64,000 nucleotides of DNA from CAKZSB01 sp964573105. Its GTDB lineage: Bacteria > Pseudomonadota > Gammaproteobacteria > Granulosicoccales > Granulosicoccaceae. Positions within the stretch are counted from its first letter, which is position 1, and each line of letters opens with the position of its first letter. Below the pieces are notes generated by a model. It did not search any database. It was not told where the DNA came from and was given only the letters and a program-made list of their open reading frames with translations. Below are positions 50,901 through 56,454 of this stretch, one piece after another. The stretch is from contig CAZNIS010000004.1 of the NCBI GenBank assembly GCA_964573105.1, positions 98,767 to 162,766 of the forward strand, given 5' to 3'. A program made the translations under genes and the position numbers.

Positions 50901-53193
50901 TGCTCGACTGAATTTCCATGGTGTTGCTGCCACCACGCGCGCGTATCCCGCCGCCCTCATCACTGGCATAGTTGTTACTGATAGTAGCGTGCGAGATGCT
51001 CGTGCTGGCGCTGCCGTCAACGTTGATCGCGCCGCCTTTGACAGCCTCATTGCCATGAAAGGAGCTGCGGGTGATGGTAATCGCCCCTGAGTTGGCATCG
51101 ATTGCGCCACCATGGTTGGTCGACGTATTGGTATAAAAATCTGAATTGGCAACGGTAAAAGACGAGGATCCGGCGTAGTGTATTGCTCCACCGTGATCTG
51201 CTGTGTTTTCGGAAAATCGCGAATTGCTTATAGTCAATGCACCGTCGGCATAGATTGCTCCACCTTCTTTACCGTCAGCCGCATTGCGCTCAAAAGTACC
51301 GCCATCGACAACCAGTGTACCCGCACTGTTGATCGCACCCCCGTTGCCCGAACCACTTGTTGTATTATCTGCAAGCATCACATCAGTCAACGACGCGGAG
51401 GTTCCGGCCTGGATCAGGATTGCCCCGGCAGTATTCTGCTCACCATTGATCAACACCAGACTGTTCAGATTTAATCGAGCCGGGCCATTGTCATTGCTAA
51501 CATCAAAGTGACGATCCAACGAGTTCGCGTCAATGATTGTTGCACCGCCGCCGGCACCATAAATAGTCACCTCGTCAAGGATGTCCAGATCGCCCTGCTC
51601 AGCCAGATCGTCGTCGCCGCTGATAGCGAGATCATAGTGACCTGCGGGTAAATAAATGGTGTCCGGACCACCGGTGTTGTTGGTCGCTATCACCGCCTCG
51701 CGCAGCGAGATTTTTCCATCAGCGCCAGGGTTGGCAAGCAGCGCGGAGACAGAGCCAAGATCGGGGGCATCGTCTACGTCCGCTGTGGTCGTCACCGTTA
51801 GCGCATCGCTTCGCACGATCGTTAGCAGGGGCCTTGCAGACACATCGGCACTCTCGCTGGCATGCAGCTGCAAGTCAGAACCGGTTGCATCGCTCGACAA
51901 AACCCAGCCGTGATTGGCATCCCCGTTTAACCATGCCTGCACCGATGCCGTGACATCTACAGTGATAGCACCCGACGTATCTGCGGCAAAGGTGGCAACT
52001 GGTGTGGGTGACGCTTGCGTTCCGTCTGTAGCGATTCCATTGGCGAAGCCCGACCAACTGGCACTGTCGTCCCACCCCTGCAGCATCGGATACAGACTAG
52101 CCGTCGATCCGAGCTCGGATGCACTGTGAATATTGAGCGTCAGCGTCGCTGACGCAATCGTCGTCCCGAGTGGCACACTGCCGGCGACGTCACCGACAAT
52201 GCCATCAAATCGCAGCAACAACTGGTTTGCATTACCATTGACCTGACTGGCGTGCAGCAGTATTTCATCACCGTGCCCGGTACTGCTGGCCGCCTCTGAC
52301 AAATGTGTATCTACAGCCTGCGAATACCCGTTGGTGTCGCCATTGCGATAGGTAAAGGTCGCCAGTTCATCGAGCCAGGCGTCCTGCGCCGCATCACTAA
52401 ACACCGGCTCGACCAGTTGCCCATCACCGCTGCGGTATTCCAGGTCCCAGTCACTGTGCAATGCACTGTGTCCGGTCGCATCGTCACTGGCCGCAACCGA
52501 GGCGCCGGTCAGATTCGCCAGTTCGGTCAGCAGTGCAACACCGTGCTCGCTGGCCGCCAGATCGCAACCATACATAAGCAGGCTGGCGTCTTTTTCCAGA
52601 TGCGCCTGCCATTGAGCAATGGCGCCAGCATGACGATCCAGGCTTGCGCTATCTAGCCAGCTACCGCCTAACTGCACGCCGGTATCATTGCCGTGGGAGA
52701 CAAAGTGAATAGCCGCAAACTCCCCATATGCGGCAAGAATCTCCCCGATCTGATCGATACCGGACTGCCCGCTGTCGAGCACATGCACGACAACGCGCCG
52801 TCCACTGTCCGCCTGGGCGTGCAGGTCGGCCAGCAGTGTTTCAATCTGCCCGATATTGTCGTTCAGGAACACCAGCTCGTCAGCGGCTGGCTGTGCTGGA
52901 AAATCGACGATCGCCTCGTTATAGGGCGGATCGAACAGATCGGTCGCATACCCGAAGGGTTCCGCAGAGAACAACATCCGCGGCTCCAGCGGCTCCAGCA
53001 ACGGGTTGTCATCAGACGCAGCAGCAGATCGCCGTTGCAAGCGATCGTCCGCTTCGTGATCTGATATCACTGTGTCTGGCTCTTTCTTCGCTGGCATCTC
53101 AACTGGGCGATACGGTGGCCGCGCCGGCGTCTGCGCGTTGACAGTGACTGTCGCGGCAGCGCGCTCTGGCGAGAAGGTTTCACGCGCTGGCAT
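32980..53193 (-). CDS. Giant multidomain surface protein (LEPR-XLL, DUF4347, LamG, C-type lectin, cadherin-like), 6737 aa
   Basis: One uninterrupted frame of 20.2 kb. In order: LEPR-XLL motif LEPLEPRMLFSA (about residue 66-77); DUF4347 (about 106-258, with HFVSHG and LLMYGCDLAA); a DNRLRE-like beta domain; a CSLREA-type parallel beta-helix (KISLREAVIATNNTGG); a CBM9-like domain (IDGEIDAQW); LamG domains; many cadherin-like/VCBS repeats; two large duplicated units; seven delta-60 repeats (38.3-39.4 kb); more cadherin-like and one He_PIG domain; an acidic/coiled region; and a C-terminal hydrophobic segment (VGYIVWLVRGGLLIGSVMSA). No RTX nonapeptides and no type I secretion genes are adjacent. 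It is probably a cell-surface or biofilm adhesin held by its C-terminal helix. The start codon lacks a clear ribosome site; the ATG at residue 33 is an alternative. Confidence 0.92.
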   Translation of the reverse strand: MPARETFSPERAAATVTVNAQTPARPPYRPVEMPAKKEPDTVISDHEADDRLQRRSAAASDDNPLLEPLEPRMLFSAEPFGYATDLFDPPYNEAIVDFPAQPAADELVFLNDNIGQIETLLADLHAQADSGRRVVVHVLDSGQSGIDQIGEILAAYGEFAAIHFVSHGNDTGVQLGGSWLDSASLDRHAGAIAQWQAHLEKDASLLMYGCDLAASEHGVALLTELANLTGASVAASDDATGHSALHSDWDLEYRSGDGQLVEPVFSDAAQDAWLDELATFTYRNGDTNGYSQAVDTHLSEAASSTGHGDEILLHASQVNGNANQLLLRFDGIVGDVAGSVPLGTTIASATLTLNIHSASELGSTASLYPMLQGWDDSASWSGFANGIATDGTQASPTPVATFAADTSGAITVDVTASVQAWLNGDANHGWVLSSDATGSDLQLHASESADVSARPLLTIVRSDALTVTTTADVDDAPDLGSVSALLANPGADGKISLREAVIATNNTGGPDTIYLPAGHYDLAISGDDDLAEQGDLDILDEVTIYGAGGGATIIDANSLDRHFDVSNDNGPARLNLNSLVLINGEQNTAGAILIQAGTSASLTDVMLADNTTSGSGNGGAINSAGTLVVDGGTFERNAADGKEGGAIYADGALTISNSRFSENTADHGGAIHYAGSSSFTVANSDFYTNTSTNHGGAIDANSGAITITRSSFHGNEAVKGGAINVDGSASTSISHATISNNYASDEGGGIRARGGSNTMEIQSSTIAFNDADKEGGGYDNNGDVLTNIGNSIFEGNTTGGTTPNTFRDTGNVNSDGYNIVSDNSSNFAQTGDLTGVSAQLQPLQYAPGSNVASHSLYADSPARDSGEPALSDVDGDGNPRVGVPDRGATESYSQLVAHTHAAPQIDGEIDAQWSRSATAHLIDYSGDVTTIPSNPGASWRAAWDSTSLYLLVEVSDNTPFDDSAAIWHDDSIAIYIDPNLSRGATYDGVDDTNFYIGRNDNALSMDNDPMALANVTVATVNSASGYVKEIAIPWSELGIVPSAGLQVGLELHLNDDADGGGNDTELAWADIEDRAYDKPASFGAIVLDTPVDSAGPDGLNHGISINSDGGNNTYFEAPASLMQGLGNHTVQTRFSTTVVNGLSVIPWIDGTAVSYFLTADMADGQVHTHTQIWNSDTGYRAAYLDGNLLWDETTPANIGKTVTSTQPLLIGQNRDAGGSFDPALFFSGTIHDVRIWNYALAASEVTDNLHRQFSSHSPPGELIANWRFDRLTGDANDRVVDLINPGVHDILVKRQAADGSIWLESIPSDVPSFDDNANSGDLVAHMSPTDADVTVESYTFSLVDDAYGRFAIEPDSGQLRVADSASIEGGGADSLHSVTIRVTDESGQSFDRALSIVSNPVNEAPTLTGVPVQNTVYYSDGDPVVLGAGLLPDDPELTTLGSYSGFEITLQRDGGANAEDVFSLGSYQSGPFIMFLDGDALVTIGNVVQNDGGRLQLQFNAAVAAEVVRDTVRAITYSNANDTGTARSIDLRWSLNDNNTGGVQGSGGALTSSQLQTVDIVPMHYQAVDDDLGAVLSGDTLSINHATLTANDTGAGIAAPFIVGTTSPSTGSLTDNADALDFNSAVGTSGSSTFDYLAGIGNSNVISQWPLAVDGSDEAERNSGTLYSNGPSTELQFDGDDYVELPDLDYPTDWTMTFDFKIDDLNNGRAETLFSHGEFTASNSLHIYIAANNHWNPLTQGQLVTHIKDSTDSDLGWTGYKVDLASFDDGQWHNYAIVVRQGIGTSIYIDGNVQDTSSATRGESAFNPSGPAYIGTGDQGGALGDYLASHKIAHLRLISGFDLAAIDANELNQYSSATATITVRNEENLIDFNDVNVNEDETKPIDSGLLLTTDLDQGPESLTYEIRTPPSHGTLLLDGSALNLGDTFTQQQVNDLKLEYRHDGSETVTGDSIDLRVDDGEGSYTDFTLVASLTPLNDAPVISSIESAALDYREGDGGVAVSNSLVISDNDDTDFVTATVRIASGYENGADQLVFADTATINGVFDDTTGVLTLSRVAPADVATWQAALRNVQFRNDSDDPVSGTRSVEFSIGDGDDVSVVVSRDIGLVSANDRPVLGDAVLESIPEDTIEPPGATVASLFTATFSDPDSAFAGIAITGDATATEGSWRYSTDGGAGWLPIGTVTESSALVVDTAAMLRFVPQADYFGAVPRLTVLAIDDSYTGLFSSASGPVSVDVSSPAADAPFASVASDLTSRVAPIGPSDLSRGIELNMDGGNDAYLLADDGGALLGGLTAVTMEALFDIDSINTRNALISYSAVAGADTLKLLVRSNGVVDVGVLGHDVLSAPVPALVDGNVHSVAASWDSEGGQLRMYADGELVHSVSGIAAGQTLQSGGTLVLGMEQDMPGGGFETSEVLSGTLHDVRLWNVVRNAAEIEADHFYTLDTADLPDSLIANWQMDGFDVGGEVVEVVGGNNLSVAHASGSGFSASTPNGVFRVSEHAANGDWVGTVVGGAPYRGEDLILDGSFLSSQSGTDLVYLTGSTIGGSGGQWQVDSGSVKLIESWAGSPQGGPLVDLVGGVAGSISQNVDTEVGKTYQLGFVLSGNFNIAVEHELRVGTGAATTDITVHKPDHWAENNLLWESRSVSFVATSSSTNISFSSLSIAGTEGALIGDISVIEVNPAIDAILADNPSLTYNAGTNKFYLADATHTDWATAQSNAVATELNGVAGRLVTIRSDYENSVVRDLAASIGQNVYLGATDQTTEGQWFWHTGLADGEALWSGTAGGSAPNGVYTNWNAGEPNNYSIGEHHSVMFYTIGNGVWNDSRITDHSASVIEWDANEVLSKYDYSIQSDPASAFSIDSLTGELSVADISGIDYETSPSYNITVRVTDAAGEYYDETITIVVIDSTAPQLKGVESSTLNYTENDTPVAISPGVIVSDADSSTIESAVVRIRDGYYFPGDELQFSDYGPFVGSWDDVNGILTINGPATAADWQAALRLVAYVNNTDALADRDIFFDFTVTDGIEDSNTASRLGSVTAVNDAPVLGDGSFPVILEDSGSPPAELISDIFSGQFSDPDSTFAGVAIIANPGTVEGDWRYSVNGSPSWNDVGTVSPSASLMLKENDQLQFVPASDYYGSVPALSLYAVDSSYTGSWTADGAPAIGNVMIRGDGTPFALDTSQIQTRVLAVGPTGLSSGLSLNTDGGNDAYLTAADGSTLLGGLTALTIESQFSIDTPMAMNPLLSYATSAAANAILLAIDETGTLFAHIDDQRVDATGTYLSLLGGQRHVVSFSWDSQHGDYAFYVDGELVDSGSAYKAGYSVETGGVLVLGQDQDSPDGGYDADQQFQGSFYDIRLWSTVRTAAEIEANYQHKFHTDDLPDALLANWRMDNLNGVGQTIDIVGGSVLNTAHIAEAGFTSSSPILGLAVSEDATNGTILGSVSPHSPVGSEDLVTDGRFTHAGATGLLNFSTGETIGPGGAWTVDSGNVDLDARWPTTPLGGTLVDLNGGIAGSISQTLSTEVGKTYQVQFALTGNFTDGTTKSVLASAAGANTSITVNPKVGWSSTNLLWEQRAFEFTATAETTTLSFASVAPASGPYGPIIGDVRVTELPAAVAELLSDDASLSYDGSTGKFYRAVATPLEWTQARDAATGSELNGIAGQLLTVSSAYENSVARTLAQSVGSNVWLGGSDSDVEGHWYWYEGTGPAEQFWDGADAASGGVVSTGAYANWASGEPNNYADAEDHVVIRQSGDWLDYSGSSLYGYVIEWDANDVLSSHQFELLSDPSGAFDIDRLTGAIQLVDNTVLNYESATSYNIDVRVTDVRGESHDQTFTIEVVDVAAPVLAGIESTAMSYIENSGAVAISDSLTVTGNLQTASIAIAGGYVAGEDVLTFANTPTITHTWNDSSGVLTLNGTGTSAEWQLALRSVLFSNDSEDPVEGSRSIQFSADNNGELSGLQSRTITVSALNDAPQIFATTPLSVTEDDTNSSGKSVRDIFSNTFFDHDGDVIGIAVSGDASTTEGQWQYSTDSGAQWHPLGSVSETSAPLIGLDSLLRFVPAPDYHGAIPALTVYTVDDSAGPAVTMDDTIVPANVSVRGGASAYSFASELIDGTVTSVFDEPVNMGSLPASLTVIEDIATNLDFSAIVIDPRDHSGDLTLRFATSSAAMLAARSAPDLTVVGGGGSIEITATAAQLNTYLSDTTAIQYLHSIPNTNGSTADSLSITLQYGANSELLGNTVIHIDSVNDAPQTADSRLLIFEDTPYTLVPGDISFSDPADGDALLEIQIEQVPVNAQLLLNGAVVSDGDLISATDIADGKLEFHPGLNANGTDYDSFSYRVRDAGGVTNGGDDLSDSIAIVSIDVAPINDSPTFDVSPVSLMRGESIALTGQILAHDPDVDDADRIITVTSAPTQGSLQLSGVALAVNDTFSQADVDAGQLHYVHNGSVAQDDAIALSFSDLGPGATGLTLARILTVAVGETHPMANPDTATVNEGLSVDINILDNDTAADEPLDPSTVQLLQMPSHGSVSVDAGGVLRYQHNGAESTADALKYTVADTGGQTSDPVTVTIGIDAVNDAPDLHIAPVAIDLLGKHENYWQLSEHPDGGIIAIGSALGADDIARLLVSRFDSNGALETSFGSGGHVLLEAASLDATQEQIAYALQTLANGDILIAGQANEYAVVARLSSDGSLDNTFGDDGWARIDVGGSTESRIYDLIELPDQRVLLAGYTDSGSHTKLLVRLNTDGSLDTSFGSAGIVTDAAIDAASQLQLDASGRILVTAEQGGELQILRLLANGALDSGFDIDGVLSTGLQPGSESTRPMLLQGDGSIVIAGVVDNPGTNTIILKRFTESGALDTGFGVSGVAQLASMETVYAIASQSDGSIVVAGSHTQDGQHLIVARFNADGTRDPAFSDSGYFEYPLASSSWGTGLAIDASDRILLGGADTANAANWNGVLLRLLADGQMDLQFSQNSLPISTEQLPGTLLSPDLQIVDAELAAADNFAGSTLQLQRLGAADPADRFDSGNALLNPLIAGDDLVVNGTVVGTIVDNTAGSLLLQFNAAATGAAVNQVASSIAYTYSGDAPPPEVTLQWLFADGNNGAQGAGGERTTTGDVTVSLIAINDAPTLSISAGTITHTEAGVAVAIAPSLSIDDAEYDLLDSAAQTTVTLHRAGGASAQDLFVASGLLSPLQTGSELTDAGVRLGTIISNADGELQIRFDAGIDSAIISSALHQIAYQYDGDVPPAQVALQWQFTDGNTGAQGEGGVKTGTATSLVSIVATADAPQISSLPVDTLPYIHGAPAIAIGPAIELGDPDSATLSGASISIDNYEPGVDVLDIDASFVPGASWDATTGVLQLSGAADLASYQTALRTLQYYSVDQPLDAQSDRTIRVTVTDDTAASSDAAVVRVGLTVPEHPVTIETADLADRQFIEGSPPLLLVPDIVVTSLDLKDVVRATVQITNGNAGQDQLHFDPGHGLPGLWQANSTTLQFDGAADAASYQALLRSISYSNTSENPDLANRLISISLVSESGTSNQIDFNLQPLTVNDAPVATGGSLVLPGIGSQVLTVSDFGFADVHEGHDLQSVVIETLPAIGQLLLGGSPIVPGLEIDRQDIADGHLRYTVVNPDSANVLLEQFEYRVRDSGGVDNGGVDLSVDAGQFDISVAAGDSVTAQAPASPFQVVENSPAGTLVGALDTLEVEAMFSHLADGDFASADRPYPDVNRYDTAGTWLGSNPGSWQVVDGNVDLHGAYWDNGPDGGAPLELNGDTAGAIAQQIDTVPGEQYRIHFAMSGDFRDAPSDQPLRLLVGAGTVEFEIDVARSALWSAQALQWQSQALIFTATDTSTTISFRSLTPGSHGAIVADIEVIDSVRYELLNTEAPFEVDSTGRVTVAAGSVDYETAHTHVLDVRIIDGAGRSADIQLPVEVLDLNESPQLQVNQTLPVIAGTTVPIDASWLMATDVDDADQVLDAISYTLTELPTAGTLLLDQSALSVGDIFNQQDLQQGRLSYQHNGAPASADQFGFHLHDGGEDGAVGSSGIFAIEVREPLAFVVDDTWTMLEGESLTLSPAHIDRVGGFSLDTDLYAQVIGLDESIVFLNADTGSVTALFSLRDIADGRVLLRHDGSEQLSASVRFEFQHRDNGNVTVLDTGTIVLDVVDVADAPRGANSEMATDHITALTITEQQLGFDDGDDADRLTAMLITGVPQHGTVELAGASLSADAVVSIQSIRDGALVYRPEFQTSGVVRDVIEFRLIDSGDVSSGGRSVSDDTYNIDIVVSSDHKPIAQPDTVSVEEGGRVDRLDSGASSVSANDTDFDTPASDLLVELLRAPDHGTLVLNENGTFSYQHDGGESRDDSFSYRVADDASDMADGFADVGTVDITIEPRNDIPQAGEAENLETVTNELLRIELPTDLFVDSDIDDNLTLTATQVDGSPLPDWLEFDTETGVFSGVPDGYGVLQISVVATDEAGASAETQFEINIEPLSDAALPAASAPAEQRLPVDTAEPFQPDAVTSVPQTVAESEDTSDAAGDEEDAEQASAEQSGNLLDLNENLAATGRDRLQAFEDLVVKYRRGESAELEVVTANPLLAEALQLQQLSIAMALDALEISELATQKLDRMKDAMLAGADSERVRLVGGVTISAGLSVGYIVWLVRGGLLIGSVMSAMPAWRWIDPLPVLSDKDGVAEEDTESLQTIVESKGSADKSSGIGSDSAAVAEPQPSHPQGPSQGQAPEDRG
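38280..39430 (-). repeat. Seven delta-60 repeats within the giant protein
   Basis: Seven consecutive blocks of about 50 residues with the pattern GxLDxxFGxxG, for example NGALETSFGSGGHV, DGSLDNTFGDDGWA, DGSLDTSFGSAGIV and SGALDTGFGVSGVA. Seven such repeats could close one seven-bladed beta-propeller. Confidence 0.75.
41667..44463 (-). repeat. Internal duplicated unit B of the giant protein
   Basis: About 932 codons: cadherin-like ESSTLNYTEND block, FSDPDSTFAG block, LamG, a DUF642-like domain, a C-type-lectin-like domain with SGEPNNY, and a cadherin repeat. It aligns module by module with unit A directly upstream in the coding order; DNA has diverged, so this is an old duplication. Confidence 0.8.
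44464..47258 (-). repeat. Internal duplicated unit A of the giant protein
   Basis: First copy of the roughly 2.8-kb unit: ESAALDYREG block, FSDPDSAFAG block, LamG (GIELNMDGGNDAYLLADDGG), DUF642-like domain, C-type-lectin-like domain with NAGEPNNY and VWNDS, and a cadherin repeat. A partial third copy (cadherin block plus FFDHDGDVIG block only) begins at 41666 and runs to about 40850. Confidence 0.8.
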
Positions 53194-53549
53194 TCACCGA
53201 TCCGGCACAAATCCGGGATGCGGCGTACCCGATACGCGGATTTACGGATCAGGCTATTTCTAGTAAGCGGCGGGAACCAGTTGAAATTGAACGATTAACG
53301 ATCGATTCGTGTAAACGCTGCGCATGCGCGCCCGTAGAGGTGCGAAATGGACTGTAAATCAAGGAGATCGGCGTTCGGAAGGGATACTCGCTTGAGACCA
53401 GGCGATGCAGGCCAGGCGGCGGACACCGGCTAACACCGCCCTCACGATTGACACCACAACCGTGAACGGCTAACTCCCCGGCGGCGCTTGCCAGGACCCT
53501 GTCTGCAAGCACCGCCCGAGAGACTCAATCGGGTGACAGGAGGTCTACA
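53194..53549. other. Intergenic region upstream of the giant gene
   Basis: 356 bases between the Lon-type protease stop and the giant gene start, both on the minus strand. It should hold the giant gene promoter and any leader. A perfect 10-base palindrome GCGCATGCGC lies at 53320-53329, and short open frames here look spurious. No known riboswitch motif was recognised. Confidence 0.5.
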
Positions 53550-56153
53550 TCAGGTGATTTTTGTCGAACGCTTCTTGGCCGCGCTCTTTTTCCTGACAGA
53601 CTTTTTCGCCGGCTGCGGCGCCTTGTCCACCAGCTGTGGTGCTTTTTCCGATGCTGCAGTGCCGCTGTCCGATTCATCGCTGGCAGCATCGTCATCGCGA
53701 CGCTTGCCACGCGCAAAGTCCCGGCGCTTCTCGGCAAAGGCAATCAACTGATCTTCCACAAGGCGATTGATCGTCCCTTGCGGATACTCACCGCGCTTGT
53801 CGCGCTTGCCCGCTACCGTGCCGGTCAAAATCTCGATGCCCTCATCGATATGGCTGATCGAGTAGATGTGAAATTGCCCGGCCTTGCAGGCAGCGACAAT
53901 ATCCGGACGCAGCATCAGGTTTTTTACGTTGCCCTCCGGCACCAGCACACCCTGTTCACCCGTCAGGCCGCCCGGTACACCGCAACAGATATCAAAAAAA
54001 CCTTCGATCTTCTCGTTGGCGCCACCGATGACCTGCACCTCGCCGTACTGATTCACCGATCCAGTGACCGCCAGGCCCTGATTGATGGGCACGCCGCTGA
54101 GCGATGACAACAGCGCGTACAACTCGGTGGACGAAGCCGAATCGCCATCCACCCCGCCATAGGATTGTTCAAATGCAATCGACGCCGACATATTGACCGG
54201 CACATCGCGCGCATAGTTATTCGATAAATAAGACGAGAGAATCAAAATACCCTTGGAGTGAATCGATCCCCCCAGATCAGATCCCCGTTCAATGTCGATA
54301 ACCCGGCCATTGCCCATGCGGGTTCGGGCAGTGATTCTGGAGGGTTTGCCAAAACGAAAACCACCGATCGACATCACTGCCAGACCGTTGATCTGCCCCA
54401 CCTTATGCTCGGCGACATCAATCAACACCGACTCGCGCAGGATGCGTTCGTGCATACGTTGTCGCACCCGATCGACGCGATAGACCTGTTGCTCGATCGC
54501 CGCCCGCACATGCTCGCGGCCAATGGCCTTACCACCCGCCTTGGTTGCGATGTAGTCAGCCTCGCGCAAAAGATCCGCCAGCGGTCCGACGCGCAGCGTC
54601 ATGCGATCCTGATCATCGGTCATGCGCACCGCTTGCTCGACCACTGCCGCCATGCCGGATTTATTCAACGGCTTGAGTTTTTCCTGACGCACAATACCGG
54701 CTAGCAAACGAGTGAATTCTGCAATCGTGTCAGGGTCGCGCTCGATGCGGTCATCAAAGTCCGCCGCCACCTTGAACAGCTCACCAAAATCAGGGTCCAT
54801 CGCGGCGAGCCGGTAGTAGATCGAACGGCTGCCAAAAATCACCACTTTCACATCCAGCGGAATCGTAGCCGGCTCCAGTGTGACGGTCGTCTGCGCGGCG
54901 TGATTGGCATACGGAGAATCAATCGAAATCTCGCGCGTGCGCAACGCGCGCTTGAGTGCCTCCCACGATTCCGGCGATGACAACAGCCGGCGCGCATCCA
55001 GTAACAAATAGCCACCATTGGCGCGATGCAGTGCACCGGCCTTGATCAGATTGAAGTTGGTCTCCAGCGCACCCATGCGCGAGATATGCTCGATCCGCCC
55101 CACCATGCGCCCGATGCCAGGCCAGTCTTCATAGATCACCGGTGCGCCGCGGCAGTTCTTCTCCTGCGAGACCAGCAGATTGGCGGTGTAGCGTTTCATC
55201 GCGGCCTTGACCGCCTCGGGTCCTCGTGCAGACGGATTGCCGTTTTCGCCGCCCAGGGTTCCGGCCGCCAGTTGTGCGAGCAGCGGTGTGTGCTCGGCGA
55301 GATCAGCAGCCAGTGCGGCCAGATGCTCACTGATCGCCGCGTCGTCGCCATACGCCTTGCGCACCGGATTGAGGTGATGGGACACCATCGCCTCAGTAAC
55401 TTGATCGTACAAAGACTTCAGCCGATCCTGCCGCGCTTTGTCCAGTTGCGGCAGCTGCTCACCCATGAACTCTGCCAGCAACTTGTGAATATCCTGCATC
55501 GACTGCTGGAGCTTTTCTTTCTGTTTGGCCGGCAGTTGATTGAACGCCTCCTGCGCCATTGGTGCGCCCTCGTGCACCGGCACCACATTGAATCCCTGCG
55601 ATGACTGCGAGATGGCAAGCCCCTGTTTCTCCGCCACCTCACTGATACCCTTGAAACCGTCCTCCTGCGCCTGACGAAAATCCTCCTCAATCGCCTTTTG
55701 TCGCGCCTTGGTCTCCTCGCCATCGAGCAGCGAGGGCAGACCATCAGCGATCGCATTCAACGCGGCGTCCAGCGTGGCCTTGAACTTCGCGCCCTCACAC
55801 GAGGGCAGCCTCAGTGCGATCGGCTTGTGGTCTACCTCGAAGTTCTGCACGTACAGCCAGTCACTGCCCTGCAGGTCCTTAGACGCCCGCTCACTGACAA
55901 ACGCCAGAATGGCATTGTGTTTACCCGATCCTGAGTCACCGTGGACAAAAATGTTGTAGCCTGCCGAGCGGATATCCAGCCCGAACGATACCGCCTCCAG
56001 CGCCCGCTCCTGTCCCAGCAGGCCATCGATCGGCTCAAGCTCGGTGCTGAGCTTCGCCGGGATGCTTTTCATATCGCAGACCCAGCGTAACTGGGCGGGT
56101 TTAAGGCGAAGCTTGCGTGCGAGAGGTGTGACAGCGGTAGGCGTTTTGGGCAT
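53550..56153 (-). CDS. ATP-dependent Lon-like protease (LonB/YcbZ type)
   Basis: 867-residue AAA+ protease of the LonB/YcbZ group, which lacks the long N-terminal domain of LonA. Walker A is HGDSGSGKHN (71-80), and a helical insertion lies at about 140-300. The proteolytic domain carries the Ser in GVDGDSASSTELYAL and the Lys in GGANEKIEGFF. A low-complexity Lys/Ala tail (KKSVRKKSAAKKRSTK) closes it. It degrades unfolded or regulatory proteins in the cytoplasm. ATG 56153 is preferred; the 31-residue upstream extension is Cys-rich and unlike the family. It is divergent from the TIR-like gene at 56455. Confidence 0.92.
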   Translation of the reverse strand: MPKTPTAVTPLARKLRLKPAQLRWVCDMKSIPAKLSTELEPIDGLLGQERALEAVSFGLDIRSAGYNIFVHGDSGSGKHNAILAFVSERASKDLQGSDWLYVQNFEVDHKPIALRLPSCEGAKFKATLDAALNAIADGLPSLLDGEETKARQKAIEEDFRQAQEDGFKGISEVAEKQGLAISQSSQGFNVVPVHEGAPMAQEAFNQLPAKQKEKLQQSMQDIHKLLAEFMGEQLPQLDKARQDRLKSLYDQVTEAMVSHHLNPVRKAYGDDAAISEHLAALAADLAEHTPLLAQLAAGTLGGENGNPSARGPEAVKAAMKRYTANLLVSQEKNCRGAPVIYEDWPGIGRMVGRIEHISRMGALETNFNLIKAGALHRANGGYLLLDARRLLSSPESWEALKRALRTREISIDSPYANHAAQTTVTLEPATIPLDVKVVIFGSRSIYYRLAAMDPDFGELFKVAADFDDRIERDPDTIAEFTRLLAGIVRQEKLKPLNKSGMAAVVEQAVRMTDDQDRMTLRVGPLADLLREADYIATKAGGKAIGREHVRAAIEQQVYRVDRVRQRMHERILRESVLIDVAEHKVGQINGLAVMSIGGFRFGKPSRITARTRMGNGRVIDIERGSDLGGSIHSKGILILSSYLSNNYARDVPVNMSASIAFEQSYGGVDGDSASSTELYALLSSLSGVPINQGLAVTGSVNQYGEVQVIGGANEKIEGFFDICCGVPGGLTGEQGVLVPEGNVKNLMLRPDIVAACKAGQFHIYSISHIDEGIEILTGTVAGKRDKRGEYPQGTINRLVEDQLIAFAEKRRDFARGKRRDDDAASDESDSGTAASEKAPQLVDKAPQPAKKSVRKKSAAKKRSTKIT

Positions 56154-56454
56154 GCGACAGTCCAGTGTGACGACGGGGATGCAGGTACGACAATGGTAAC
56201 CGCGAAGTGATTCACTGAAAACCGTGTTTTCTGCAGCGAAGGGCACCGTCGCGATGCCTGATCACAGCGCAGCCGCTGCCAAAAGCACAAAGCGGCCGCC
56301 AGCCGAATCGACCCGCGGTGATGACGGCGACGCGTTTTCCGACTCATGGTGCACGGCCACAGTCAACTACCGCTTTGGTTCCTCCGCTGTCAGAACAGGT
56401 ATGATGACACGATCCCGATTGACACAGTTCTAACCCTGCCCGGTAAGGTTGCGT
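56154..56454. other. Divergent promoter region between lon-like and TIR-like A genes
   Basis: 301 bases with no credible gene. A possible plus-strand promoter (TTGGTT at 56375, TATGAT at 56400, spacing 19) lies about 50 bases before the TIR-like start; this is a weak call because the spacing is long. Confidence 0.35.

Noticed and set aside
33080..52656. Many plus-strand open frames of 60-320 codons inside the giant gene
   Set aside because: They are antisense shadows of the repetitive, high-GC coding frame; none shows a domain or ribosome site of its own.
32980..53193. Giant protein as an RTX toxin or type I secreted adhesin
   Set aside because: No GGxGxD nonapeptide runs near the C-terminus and no adjacent secretion genes; it ends in a membrane-like helix instead.
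53249..53512. 87-codon minus-strand frame upstream of the giant gene
   Set aside because: Composition and lack of ribosome site look non-coding; it overlaps the probable promoter region.
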